Of a stretch of DNA of 64,000 nucleotides, positions 1-11,834 are shown one piece after another. The translations under genes were made by a program, and so were the position numbers. Positions within the stretch are counted from its first letter, which is position 1. Each line of letters opens with the position of its first letter. Origin of the DNA: Adineta ricciae. Taxonomy: Eukaryota; Rotifera; Eurotatoria; Adinetida; Adinetidae. Where the stretch lies: positions 312,135 to 376,134 of the forward strand of contig CAJNOJ010000050.1 of NCBI GenBank assembly GCA_905250025.1, given 5' to 3'. The notes under the pieces were generated by a model. The model worked only from the letters and a program-made list of their open reading frames with translations, made no database searches and had not been told where the DNA came from.

Positions 1-78
1 ATACACTCTGTCGAATTTCTGGTGTAGAGATATAGATAATCCAAGAAGCCTTCAATGAATCTTTTCATCTGAAGATGC

Positions 79-3000
79 ATGGCGAACATTACTTTAAAAG
101 AATTATTCCTATTTCTCTGGACAAATTTCCTGCTCATCAATATGGTGAATACTTATCAAACATTCGTCATACATTGGAATCAAACAACATTTATGTAAGT
201 AGAGAATACTAAAAATTGTTCTGTCAATTCCGATCATATATGATTGATCTCAATTGATTGAGACAAATCATGTTCATAGTCAAAGTCAATTGACTTTCAG
301 GTGTAAAGACTATCAATCATTGATGCAATAGTTTAGTGAACATATATATATATATATAACGAATGATAAAGAAATACACAGGCGTGGCTCGTTACCTCAT
401 CAAACAGGCATATTCACGCGTCACGCAGTCTCGATAGGCGAACGGGTAGATCAAAGTGACCTTTTGCGACCGCATAAAACAAGAATAAGAAAAGACGAGA
501 GAGATGTGTTCTGCAGATTGCATAAAAGCTCAAGTATAACCCATGTATATATGTATATACAATTCATACATCCGATTGCTCATTAGCAAACATCTCGCGT
601 TTAGTTCAGTTGTCAAATTCATTGATGTGTTTTGTTTTTAATTGGAAAAAGATCGACGTAATCAAATCTTGAGCAAATAAATGAAAATGCAAAAAATTAG
701 AATGATTCTGTTAAGCTTTCTCTGCCTCTCTTTCCTCTCTTTCCGTTCGTTCAGATTATCACACAAATAAGAACGAACGCAACGTCTTTTCGAACCACTA
801 ATCTTCACGTTCACCCAATTAAACCAAGCTCGTCTTACTGTCTACGAAGCTCAAGGGCGAATAATCAAAGTCTCTTTTGTCTTTTTCGTCTAATGAGCCA
901 CTTGCATGTTCTCGTAGATTTCGGTCATTTCGTTTTTATATAAAAATCAACTGTCTCCCATCCATATGCTTGAATGCATTTAAGGCAGGACACATACACA
1001 TATATACTTGACTGTCAAGCAAGCATATCATCATCATAAGAATGATGGACGAGTTGAAATTAGTGATGTGTGCGGGATCGATTGTTTGATCGTCATCGGT
1101 TTCGCCTCCTTTCTCATTTAGTCGTTCAGATCAATTCAACTCTTTATCCATATTGACTTTTTTTTTCTGTAGTCGAAATAGGCTCTCCTAAATAAACACT
1201 ATGCACCGTACTATTCAATGTAGACACTCGAGGGTGATATATGACACACACGAAGATCGACCGAAGTATACGGAAGACATTTTTGCATATATACCATACA
1301 GGTTCAATTTTCTCGCTTCAGTAAATGTGAAAGATAGTTGATCATTGTAAATGATTGTTAAAAAAAAGGGAAAATAAGATGTTCATCTTGACATACAATC
1401 TTGTGATACAAATTGATATACATATAGAATCGAAATCGTGTCGTGTAAATTGAAATACAACTAACTGATTTTCAATTTTTTTTTCGTTTTTCTCTCCTAT
1501 TCAATCACTAATCTTCACCATCCGTCTCTATTTCTCTCACCTCCGGTATTTTATTTTATGTGTGCGTATGCATACGCGCGTTTTCGATTGTTCACACAAG
1601 TGACACATACATTTACGCATTTGATGTATTCTTTGATCATTCATCGATTTTTCTTTGTGATTAGTATGCTCACCGACTCGACTCTTCGAGCGATCAGTTC
1701 TAAGCATACCAAAAAATTACGTGCATCAATGAACAGAACATGATAAGCCGNCTTGTTCGAAAGGAAATATCGGAGAAAAACTTTCCCTGTTTGTTTCGAT
1801 GGCATTAAATGTCCTCTGCTAAGTGTCCATCTGTGCTACATATACAAATGACTTTTCAGTGTTCACGTCTTCAGGCGATAGTAGCGGGTGTACTTTCTTT
1901 TTTTCTCTTTAATGTGTTTATATTCATTTTTCTCTAGTGTATGTGTCTGTTCATAACAGAGCGCTAACGGCATCTTATGTTCATCGTAGGCCTTGACTAG
2001 AGATATTTTCTTTTTAATTAGATTTCATTCTCGATGTTTTGTTTTCACGTATTGTTGAAAAGAAAGAAGAAAAGAATGCTGCGCTCTTGAAATCGAATAA
2101 ATTTTTTCTCTATTTGTTTACATTTGTTTAGGCCGTATCAAGACGGTTCATTAGTTTTTGAAGTTCGTCTGGGTGATGTTATGGATTTGATATGTCCATT
2201 CTATGATGAACAACAATCATATATGACAAGTGAATTAGAACAATATGATATCTATCGAGTCTGTTTTCAATAATTTCTTTGCGAAAATTTGCATAAATTT
2301 GTTTTTCTTTCTAGGTATCCGAAAACGAATATCAAACTTGTACGATTAATCAATATAATAACGATCCTCTCACTCGTCGTATTATAACATGTAATAGTCC
2401 ATATGATGTGATGAAATATACATTGAATTTTCGTTCGTATTTACCTATTCCTAACGGATTTGAATTTCGTCCGAATCAAACATATTATTTCGTCTCAACA
2501 TCATCGAGTCATTCACAATGTAATCGACTGAAAATTTTTGTACATGATTATCGTAAGTAAAAATCTCGACTATCTCTCGATGCGAACGCTGTCGTTGTTT
2601 TGCTTCAGTGCACTTTCGTAGTTATACAAATGAGACGACATGATTGTGTAAGAGAATTGATGAAGTGTAGTAGATTCGATAGTTCTTCGCTCGAGCGCGT
2701 TTTTCTACTGATTACTTGAGAGAAAGGAATCAGCGAATGACTAGACAAATCCAATAGTGACTATTATACATATTCACCAATTACTGAACCATAAGCGATT
2801 AGTTGCCTATGAAAGAATCAGTTTTCATTATTGCATTATCTCTACAACTTATGTTTTCAAACATTGATCTAATGAATATAACGATAATCGACAAATGAAT
2901 ATTCAAGTGTATTTACCACGCCTTTTGTATTTTTGTTCAAGTCATATGAATGATTGGAATGTTGAGAATAATAGTGATTAGAACTAGACGAACGAGCTAT

Positions 3001-3693
3001 CGGCTTCTTTTCTATCACTTTCTAGAGTGCGTTGTTTTTTACGTCATCGATATGCTATGCATGACTTCGTCATCAATGTAAGATATACTATTAGTATTTC
3101 TCTTCATGTCTACGATAACGACTAAGTAACAAATAATCTTGTTGTCGAGATAAATTACTATCATTGTCTATCAATCATTCCTGTCCGATATACTTCATCG
3201 AATGCTTGACCATAACTTTGTTATTGTTATAGACAAAGTCGAATTCGAAACATGTTTTTCTTAATGATCTATTTAGATCGTGTATCAATGTCGACGAGTA
3301 CATCATCATCATCATCATTTCTTTCTAATCCAGAATATAAACCTCTATCGTTTCCTCATTATTCTCATCATCGACACGATTCATCTTCATCGGCTGTACA
3401 TAAACATGAGCAACGTCCTTTTCTCCATGCGATCAAAGCTCAACGTCACAGTGATCCATATTCAATCAAATGGATTACAGAAGGACCTTATCGAGATACA
3501 GGTAAGTCATTGTTATGTGAAAAGAAAATCATGTCTTTGTTTGGTTTTGTCAATAGATAAGTCTTACGGAACACGAAATATCGTTGAAACATCCGTTTCG
3601 CCACCAAATATGCTTAGTCTTGCATTGAGTTCGTCGGCAACGAAAATATCGATATCAGTTTCTCTTCTATGTTTTCTATTTCTTCTAAGATAA
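79..3693 (+). CDS. Ephrin, GPI-anchored (five exons)
   Basis: Exons 79-194, 2132-2258, 2315-2552, 3277-3501 and 3557-3693 join in frame to give 280 residues. The protein is a cell-surface ligand for Eph receptor tyrosine kinases, which guide contact-dependent adhesion and migration. The first 25 or so residues are a hydrophobic signal peptide. The ephrin ectodomain follows: HWNQTTF, then VRLGDVMDLICPFY, EQYDIYRVSENEYQTC, RIITCNSP and NQTYYFVSTSS, matching the family order and its paired cysteines. A Ser/His-rich linker leads to a hydrophobic C-terminal end (about the last 15 residues) with no cytoplasmic tail, so I infer GPI attachment (ephrin-A-like). The start at 79 follows an in-frame stop at 70-72; an ATG at 75 is out of frame. 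Intron 1 is 1.94 kb, long for this window. The exon 2 donor is GTCTGT, which is unusual. Family call is firm; the start exon is slightly less so. Confidence 0.88.
195..2131 (+). other. Large first intron of the ephrin gene
   Basis: This 1,937-bp interval separates the signal-peptide exon from the ectodomain of the ephrin gene. It begins GTAAGT and ends TTTAG. It contains a short TA dinucleotide run near 343-358 and one ambiguous base (n) at 1751. I see no coding exon, RNA gene or repeat family in it. Its length, against 45-70 bp for most introns here, leaves room for regulatory sequence, but none is identifiable by eye. Confidence 0.7.
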
Positions 3694-4242
3694 TGTCACG
3701 AAATGGTTTTTATTTTTTGACACCGGTGTTTCTCGAAATTTTTACTATAAAATCCTGTTTTTCTTTCGTCTCTCGCGAATTGGAAGAAGATCTTGATCTA
3801 TATACTCATCGTGTGTACGAGAACAAATTGATGGAAATATGATCATTGTGTTGTTTTCTTTTTCGTTTTTTTTTAAATACTTTATTCATCTTTAAATGCA
3901 CAGAAAATAAACTACCAGAATAATTCAATTTTCTCTGCTCAACCATCGCAATCAAAACAATGTCACTGATCATCGTGAAACGATTTCTAATTATTGTCTA
4001 CACGATTGCAAAATCACAACGATTTGTAGGTTATCACATCGTGTTACATACGGATATTGTCATCAAATAGTTTTAGTAGGGTTATGTAAGTCGTCATCAT
4101 TGATACATATTACATATGTACATGAAAAATAGAGATGATGCTAATGAACGTTGTTATTTTTGCTTTTGTGTCATTATCTGCGTGTTTTTTTTTTCATAAT
4201 AATGAAAAGATTTGTACATGTAGAAGAGAGATGAGTACTATA
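3694..4242. other. Intergenic, between convergent 3' ends
   Basis: This 549-bp stretch lies between the ephrin stop codon and the stop codon of the minus-strand seryl-tRNA synthetase. I see no coding potential and only T-rich tracts. Confidence 0.6.
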
Positions 4243-6290
4243 TCAACTAAGAAATTTTATCCATTGGGTTCTTGGTGTTGAAGACGTTTTGGAGATGAAC
4301 TCTCTGTGACCCATGAAGGGACGTAGTGGAACAGGTATTTCTACACGTTCTTTGTCCTAAAAAAACATCGGTGAAATAAAACTTTATAGAGCTATGACGA
4401 CAATCTCTTACTGATTTCCAGTTTGATTCAATGATTGCTGTCAGCATGCGCGGTATGGCCATAGCTGTTCCATTCAACTAAAACGGAAAACAATGTGTTG
4501 TCAATATCTCAAGATCGATGTTCAGACATACTGTATGGGCGAATTTTTCTTCGCCATTATCATCGATGTATTTGATATGTAGCCGACGCGATTGAAAATC
4601 AGTACAATTGGATGCACTGCTTATCTTCAAACAAATCAAATTCGTCTGTTGAAATCGAATGAGATAATTTATATAAACATACTTCACCGTAAAACTTCTT
4701 CGCCGGCATCCAAGCTTCGATATCATATTTTCTGTAAGCAGAAAGTCCAAGTTCTTCCGGTGGCATATCAAGTATCCTAAGAATATATGTTCGAAAAGAA
4801 CTTCAATTGTACAAACACCATCAAACCTGAAATGCAATCCAAGTTCTTCGAACATAGTTGCTTCTAGTTGCACAATTTCTTTATGCATTTCTTGCGAAGC
4901 TTTCTCATCATCCGTTGTCACAGCAAACATTTCTACTTTGTTAAATTCATGTACACGATACAGATTACCTTCTGTCTTTCCACCAGGTAATTCAGCTCGA
5001 TAACAACGACTGCATGCTGCTAGTCTATCAGAGAAATAGTCATCATGAGAAAAGGAAACATTTTGGTGAGATGTTTGTACTTACTTAAGAGGTAACTCAT
5101 CTTTACGAAATGTGTTATGTTTGAGAAGACCAGCAAGAGGCATTTCAGATGTACCAGCAAGGCAATATCGACCAAATTCTTCACCGTAATCTAATTGATA
5201 AACTTGAGATCGTTTACCTCGTGTAGGAAAACCACATGATTCCTAAGAAGTCAACACAATCCTTTGGAGTTTCGATTCAAAGAAAGTTTCTTACAATAAT
5301 GCCTCGATGAATAATGTCAGGAACCGAAACTAGTTTAAAACCCTATTAGAAATTGCAAATATATAAAGATACATGACTTTTTGAATATATATGACTGACA
5401 TTTTGTGTGAGTTTTTCAAACGCATAATACATTAAAGCACGTTCTAAACGCGCAAAATCACCAAACAGTGCATACGCACCTCGAAATGACACATGGCCCA
5501 TATTTCTACGCATACGAAGAGAACAACATAGTCCATACGATCGCAATAATTCCTAAACTCACTCTAACTGAATCATATTCAACTCTTGACCGATTTGATC
5601 GACTGCGGGCCAAGGATCCGTCGTATCTAAAATTAGCCGCGTATTTTCTTCATGTCTGAGTGGTTTTCGTTACCTGGCTTCTTTCCAACCTCGCGAATCA
5701 TACGTGCTTGATCTTGAATATTGGATGACTACATGAAAACATAGAATAAGGCAAATCTCACATAAGAATCACTCACCACATCAGGATGTGTGCTGTTTGG
5801 TAATCTCAAAGCACGATTGTATAAATCCTGAATTTTCACTTTGATCTGATCCTAAATTAGAATGCAGATTATGAAAATCTCGTTGTCATCAATGCTTTAC
5901 TTCGCCTTGAATTGGATCCAATTTCTTGTCTTCAATTCGATGAAAAAGAGTTTGAACGTCACGATGTAGAGCATGCTAGAAAATCACTATTGAGCCAGAC
6001 TAAAGAACATCAAGGAAATGTTCACATACAATTTGTCCAATGTCAACATATTCAGTTTCTTTTCTTCGTTTGATATTCTCTACGATAGCTTGAGAATTTT
6101 CATCATTTAATATGTAATCCCAGTCAAGTACAGCTGAACGAAGATCAAGTTCAACATATGGATTCAACCGATTGATATATGTTTTTACTTGATCTAGATA
6201 TGCACGATAATCTTGCCAGGGATTGAATTTCGGTGGTGAGTTCGAATGAAATCGAACCGGCAAACGTAAAACATGTTTTATTCGATACAT
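4243..6290 (-). CDS. SARS2: Seryl-tRNA synthetase, mitochondrial
   Basis: A multi-exon minus-strand gene (about ten exons) that charges mitochondrial tRNA-Ser with serine. The N-terminus ([18 protein letters not shown]) is basic and hydroxylated like a mitochondrial targeting peptide. The helical tRNA-binding arm follows. The class II core is clear: [12 protein letters not shown]; motif 2 as [19 protein letters not shown] followed by [45 protein letters not shown]; and motif 3 region [19 protein letters not shown]. These segments match animal mitochondrial SerRS better than the cytosolic form. The last exon ends [18 protein letters not shown] then TGA (complement of 4243-4245). Introns are 45-60 bp. 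The start is the first Met of the exon ending near 6031. Confidence 0.9.
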
Positions 6291-6581
6291 TTCTATCTTT
6301 TTCCTATATACATCGTAATAAAATGTGGTCTATATGTAAGTAATAGTACTCTATTCGATCTTACCAATTCAAACAACTGACAAATCAGAAAGAAAATAAC
6401 CGATAGATGGCATTATCAGAACAGAAATTATCGTCTAATTATTATATATATGAAAATTCAGCTGTAGACATGATCAAAGCAGAAATTCGTCTATTCTAGA
6501 CTGATACTGACATGCAGTTGTTCTATTCAATGAACTTTTTTCCTCATTAGTGCTATGTTATCACATGTGCTATAAGTATGG

Positions 6582-7722
6582 ATGTATATTAGTTGTCATT
6601 TCGTCTGTCTTTTGAAGACCAGTATGCATCTATCGAATAAGCAGCGTGTAATGAATAAAACATATACGGTCTTATCGAATAAGTACTGTTCATCTTATAT
6701 TAATACTGACCTAGAAGATCAAATGCATTCGATTATGGAAAATACTAGTCAATTATCATCACCATTAGACGAGAATCGTTTTTCTACTTTTACAAAGTAT
6801 AAGATCAAACAGCCAACCAGCACAATTATTGTTAATGAACAGCAACAACGATATTTTGATTCACCAACAATGATTGTACCAGATGACGATGATGAATACA
6901 TTCCAATCAGTCGTTGTTCGAACAAAACATCATCTGTTCTGATTGAATCGAATTTAGATGAGACAGAACTTAGTGATCTTTTAATATTTACAAATCGTAT
7001 GTAAAACCATTCGTGTGATTCTTTCCGTAAATGAATCTTTCTTCTTAGCAAATCGATTGTTATCTGAATCGATGCATGTCGTTGTTAGCCGGCATCCATC
7101 TTTACAAGATTTAAAATATATCAATGACGTTAGTAGTCGCTTAGGTGATTCATCTGTACTTGTAAAAGAGAAGGAAGAACCTGTCTATCAAGAACTGATT
7201 CGGATTGAACGTCTAATTACTACGCCACCGACGGATCATGTCGATGAAAATAAAGAAAATCGACCGCCACTGATGCCAATCAAATGTCCAGTATCGCGAA
7301 TACCGGTTTGGGTACCATCATCCACAAGCAAGATCAAAAAACACGAAGACATCAAAAAGAAGGCAACAACAAAACCGTGTCTCGCTGGTAAATAATCACT
7401 GTATTAACTATCATTAAAAAGAAAGCGAGATCATATTTAGATATACTAGATCAATGGTCGTCGATGACACCTAAACTGAAAGATTTGTTAACAGATACAC
7501 GAAAGATGCCTATTCGTGTATGTACTTCTCGTTATTTTCTCTTCGATAATCATACTAATTACTTTCTTTCAGATACCTCAGCTAACAAAGAACAGTAGCG
7601 AGTTTCGCCGTCTGAAACAATTATTAACCGATTTGGAAATAACCACATCCTCGTGGACGAATGCGATAAATCAATGCCGTTATGTTCTTCACCATGCTCA
7701 ACAGCAATTTCATCGTGGATAA
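6582..7722 (+). CDS. Unassigned four-exon protein, 326 aa
   Basis: Exons 6582-6996, 7049-7387, 7441-7517 and 7573-7722 join in frame with good GT/AG signals. I do not recognise the family. The N-terminal half is polar with an acidic stretch (PDDDDEYIPISR). The middle has DENKENRPPLMPIKCP, which contains a KEN motif; KEN boxes can be degradation signals for the anaphase-promoting complex, but a three-residue match is weak evidence. A basic Lys-rich stretch (STSKIKKHEDIKKKA) follows. The C-terminal 75 residues look helical (TPKLKDLLTDTRK, FRRLKQLLTDLEITT, INQCRYVLHHAQQQ). No signal peptide or membrane segment. A later Met at residue 15 is an alternative start. It converges with the next minus-strand gene. 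Confidence 0.7.
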
Positions 7723-8080
7723 GATTTTCATTTATCTCTAATCACGTTCTCTATCCGTTATTATTAGTCGTTTTCTTAGTTAATGTATCAGACAAATCAA
7801 TCGTTTGAACTATTTTCAATGTGATTGTCAGTTGTTGTTTTTTATTTTCAAAGATTGTCAAACATAGTTTAACAAATATTGTTGTATCAATGAATCAAAT
7901 AAAGAGTTATTCGACGTTATTCAATGTATGTACATGTCCATATCGATGTCTATCTACTTCACTACAATTGTAAATCAGTAAACATCGTTGTAGTTCTTCA
8001 TGTTGGTTATGATACACTGACGGTATGCAAAGATTTTCATCGTCTAATGTATCACATAGCATTTTAAAACAGAAATTATT
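7723..8080. other. Intergenic, convergent 3' ends
   Basis: This 358-bp gap lies between two converging genes. An AATAAA near 7899 (AATCAAATAAAGAG context) could serve as the polyadenylation signal of the plus-strand gene. Nothing else is recognisable. Confidence 0.5.
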
Positions 8081-9249
8081 TCAATAATCATGAGACGTAC
8101 ATGGCTCGATGTTTGCAAGAGGTTTTGCCTGACGTCGTAGATTAGCGGGTGAATTTAGTCGTCTTTTCTTTGCTCTATTTCTTCTTCGAATTGTTTTTTT
8201 ACGTTTTTCTTCACTTTCAATGAGAAGATTTAAAGTAGCTACACAGGCTTTGAGCTGCTCGACTAGTTCGTGAATATTGTCATGTAATGATCGCAATTGT
8301 AGTGGGGTGTTTGATTCTTTAGCAAGTACTTCTTGCACGATAATAGATGATAATGAAGTTTGAAGTGGTATACGAGGAGCAATCGTCGAGGAAAAATGAG
8401 GGACAATCGAAGAATTAGTCGGTGTTAGTTGCCGCGATGCATTGTCGCTGACTGATTGAAAATCAATTCACAATTCGACTCTTCGTCATTAATCATACCG
8501 AGTTTCGTAGCTGAATGAACAATATTTTCTTTCGATTGATTATTATCATCGGAGACAACATGCAATTTATTTGACTCTAATGATACATTCGATAAATCAC
8601 ATAGAGGAATGACCTTCAAATTAGTTGTGTTCATCTTGTTTGACATTTTGTCTTCTAGTGGCATACAAAAGTCAAATTACATGTTTAGAATATATATATG
8701 TTTTCATACTATTTTTGATAGTCGATAGTTCATCTGGAAGAATTCCGTTCATTGACTGTCGTGATGACATTTGTACTTTAGCGAGTGGATGTGTTTCATC
8801 TATATGCGAGATATTCCTCAGTAGAACATTGTTTTCTACTTTGTTATTCCTTGGAGTGCAAGTATTATATTAATCTCAAAACTCAATTTAATTCATACAA
8901 AGAAATAGAATTTCCAAATGACTTCTCTACTGAAAAATTGCTTGTACTCACCAATACCTTTTCTTCTCTTATGCGGAGGATTAGATGGTTTAGCTAAACA
9001 TCGAGTTTTGTCGAGTCTTTGAACGTCAATCATGTCTTGAGAAGAGATTTGACGAACAGTAATCGTATTTCGATAGCGAAATTGACACTCAGCGCATTTC
9101 TTTCGTTTCGATCGTAATTGTTTTCGATGACGGGTTTTATATTGTCTTGATGGAGTTCGTGTAGTTGATGATAATAAATAAGAGGAAAACAACGGATAAT
9201 TAAAGTCGAGATCACTTGTTTGTTTACACTGAGATAGATCGATTGTCAT
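8081..9249 (-). CDS. Unassigned basic three-exon protein, 274 aa
   Basis: Exons (minus strand) 8952-9249, 8499-8654 and 8081-8451 join in frame; the introns are 297 bp and 47 bp. I do not recognise it. The N-terminal third is rich in Arg/Lys with a small cysteine pair (KKCAECQFRYR). The middle is polar and contains QSKENIVHS, a KEN tripeptide like that of the convergent neighbour. The C-terminal exon has a likely helix (SLHDNIHELVEQLKACVATL) followed by a strongly basic run (KRKKTIRRRNRAKKRR) that could be a nuclear localisation or nucleic-acid-binding patch. No signal peptide or membrane span. The 47-bp intron is inferred because without it the frame closes at 8425. Confidence 0.65.
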
Positions 9250-11305
9250 AATTCATTCAAAATTTAATAAATTAATTGGAATTTTTGATTAATAAATTCA
9301 ATAGATCGTATAAGATTCTTTAATTAAGCCGAGTGAAAATAAATAATGGATCATCTTTTGTATTCTTCCTGTCAGTTGTTGATTAAAGTAACTTGGAGAG
9401 GAAAACAATGGCCTATATATATTTCAACTAACAAGAAATCAAGCAAAAAATATATCAAATGAATGAATTTCATTATAATTAGCTGGCGGCTAGATTTTTC
9501 CTCTTTCTTTTAACAAGCCGCTGCAAACATATTCTATGCTTTATATCTCTTTGAGGTGCCATCCGAACAGACAGGTTAGTTTCGAAATATTTCATCCAGT
9601 GGATAGCTGTTAGAGATGATAAATACGAATAAGATTGATGGATAACATATGTTCGAGTATCCTCTCTTCGACAAGAGATACAAATCATGCGAGATTTGAA
9701 TATTGTCAATTATATTGATATTCTCCGGAAGTTATTAGTCTAAATGGTAGTAGATAATTGATTTTCAAACCTGCTTTTCATATCTTCTTCTCCATCTCAT
9801 TACCAAACGAAAGAATAGATGTCTATTGTCATGCAAGTGGCAAGTGAGAGTGGTTACTTGTTGACATTTATTTTGACGTCATTGGCTTTGTAAGTATAAT
9901 ATTTTTGTTCATTGAAAGTATATCTAATACAAACTCGATAGTTTTCCGAGTTATTTGTTTGACCATGAATAGACAAGAGTCTACTATAAACATTCCAAAC
10001 AGATACAGACAACAGGAGACAAATAACAAGCTCAGTAGACGGAATAACCTTGCATTTATCATTATATAAATAACACATAAGACATTCATACTAAATCCAG
10101 GACATAGGTCTTGATCAAATCTGTCATTACATTTCCATATCTCTGAACGAAAACCTTTGATAATAACGGGTAACTTATTATCTTCTGCTATTGACTTAAA
10201 AAGAAAGAGAATCACAAAATCTTCTTATTTAGTATAGTCAATGAGAAGTCCTGGATTTTTGTCGCTTCACACCGTTCGAGAGTGCTTTATTTTTAAGACA
10301 TACGTCATCTAATCTCCATGTAATCGGATGTCACAAACATATAATCTGTTAGGTATAAAAATGAACGTCGTCTGCTTGTTAATGCACGTCTCCTTCTCTC
10401 TGTTTCATTTTGCTTTTGTTCAGTGCCAGAGGCCTGGCAAAAGAAACGTTCAAACAGCAAGTAAGTACAATAAGCAAACATTGATAGATATTTCAATAAT
10501 CATAGAGTACGCACCCTCGGGAAACAGACAAAAGAAAAGAAGGAAAAAAAAAGAAAGAAAATTGTCAAAATCTAGCCACTATTCTTTAAGCATTCAATGC
10601 AAGAATATTGCATAGTGTATTCATTTTCCTGTACTTCCCTTTCTCTTTCTCTCCCGTCTCTTGCCATCTTTCATTAGCACGCAATGGATAATGTCATACG
10701 ATGAATAAGGTAAGATAAATTTTCATATCTTTGCACAGTTGTCAAGATATGATTATGCAGGTGCTTTTTCAAGCGAGATCATTTAGCTTCCCATGCGAGT
10801 TCCTTTCGGATAATAAATACAAAAGACTGACGTACTTCGATCTAAATTACTCGTAAGAAGTGTAATTAAGCATAGTTATATGACTACAGAAAAGAGTTCA
10901 ACATGGCATATCTGTTTTCGAGTCATGGTACGTATGTTACAGTGCAATTTTCCGAAATTGTATCAGATGCTGTATGGTATACTTTTTCAAGGATATCATT
11001 TTCTGTTATGAAGACGATGTACTAATTGAACAATGAACTTCATAATCATATTAGGATGATAAATCTTACAGCATACATCAGCTAAATGAACATCAATCGG
11101 CAATGACAATGGTACATGAAATTCCGACTGCGAGACTATGATTTATATCAGTTCTTTATAGCGACTATTTATAGTAAATGTTCGTTGCAATACTTTATCA
11201 CATCTCAGACAGAAAGATTTGTTTTTCAGGACGATTGAGTAACGAAAGAGAGCAATATTCGAAGGTATGAAACTATAATTGTTGATTAAAAACGTTATGT
11301 ACCTG
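9250..11305. other. Gene-poor region
   Basis: About 2 kb with no convincing gene apart from a weak small-protein candidate near 10361-10615. Short open frames at 9479-9709 and 9854-10215 (minus) have no family resemblance or splice support. Confidence 0.5.
10361..10615 (+). CDS. Candidate small secreted basic protein
   Basis: A short frame whose first 20 or so residues (MNVVCLLMHVSFSLFHFAFV) form a plausible signal peptide, followed by QCQRPGKRNVQTA and a Lys/Arg-rich tail. A 45-bp intron with clean ends (10461-10505, GTAAGT...ATAG) may be present; as its length is a multiple of three, the frame stays open either way. The dibasic GKR resembles a prohormone amidation/cleavage site, but there is only one and the tail is low complexity. 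No homologue recognised; it may not be a gene. Confidence 0.2.
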   Translation: MNVVCLLMHVSFSLFHFAFVQCQRPGKRNVQTASKYNKQTLIDISIIIEYAPSGNRQKKRRKKKERKLSKSSHYSLSIQCKNIA

Positions 11306-11834
11306 CAGGGTTATGTGTAACCTTTTGCTAGGGGGCAGCGTTATTTCTTCAACTTCGATACCCTACATATTTTATACCAAATGAAGGTCTGTCAAAAATT
11401 GAATGCAGAATTATCATCGCGAATTCCAGAGAGGGAACTAAAACTGTATAAATACTCAATCACCGAAATATTGCACACGTTGTCTCTCTTTACTATCTTC
11501 TTGCCTATTTTTCTCCTTCTTCTGCTGCTAAAAGTATTTTTTTCGCTCTGTAGTATGTATGACGTGTATTGGGATTAACTCTTTATTGTTTTTCTTTCCT
11601 TGACTGTTCAAGTACCCGGGAAAAATTTGTGCAGAAACATAAATATTGATGATCTGAGTATTTCTATAGATTTAATTCTATCTCTGAAACTTGTGACGAT
11701 ACTCTTATCAATCAAAATGATGATAGTAGCCCTAAATCCAGTTTTTTACGGGCTTTCATTTGGTATAAAGTTCGTAAAGTATTGAAGTTGAAAAGATAAT
11801 ACTGTCCTCTAGCAAAAGGTTGTACACAACCCTG
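11306..11834. mobile_element. Fold-back (long inverted repeat) non-autonomous element
   Basis: The ends are inverted copies: CAGGGTTATGTGTAACCTTT on the left against CAGGGTTGTGTACAACCTTT read from the right, both followed by TTGCTAG. The similarity runs far inward. Further matched blocks are TTCAACTTCGATACC with TTCAACTTCAATACT, TTATACCAAATGAA in both arms, and ATAAATACTCAATCA with AGAAATACTCAGATCA. The arms are roughly 11306-11490 and 11640-11834, about 75-80 percent identical by eye, with a unique centre of about 150 bp. There is no transposase frame. I could not find a convincing target-site duplication. This is the structure of a non-autonomous DNA transposon or fold-back element; the superfamily is not assigned. 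Confidence 0.7.

Noticed and set aside
75..194. Alternative ephrin start at 75 (MHGEHYFKR)
   Set aside because: This frame does not join the ectodomain exon; the frame from 79 gives a signal peptide and HWNQTTF and splices correctly.
1558..1743. 61-codon frame in ephrin intron 1
   Set aside because: No splice support and no similarity; it lies inside an intron with an ambiguous base nearby.
9854..10215. 115-codon hydrophobic minus-strand frame as a membrane protein
   Set aside because: AT-rich composition produces such hydrophobic frames by chance; no splice sites or family motif support it.
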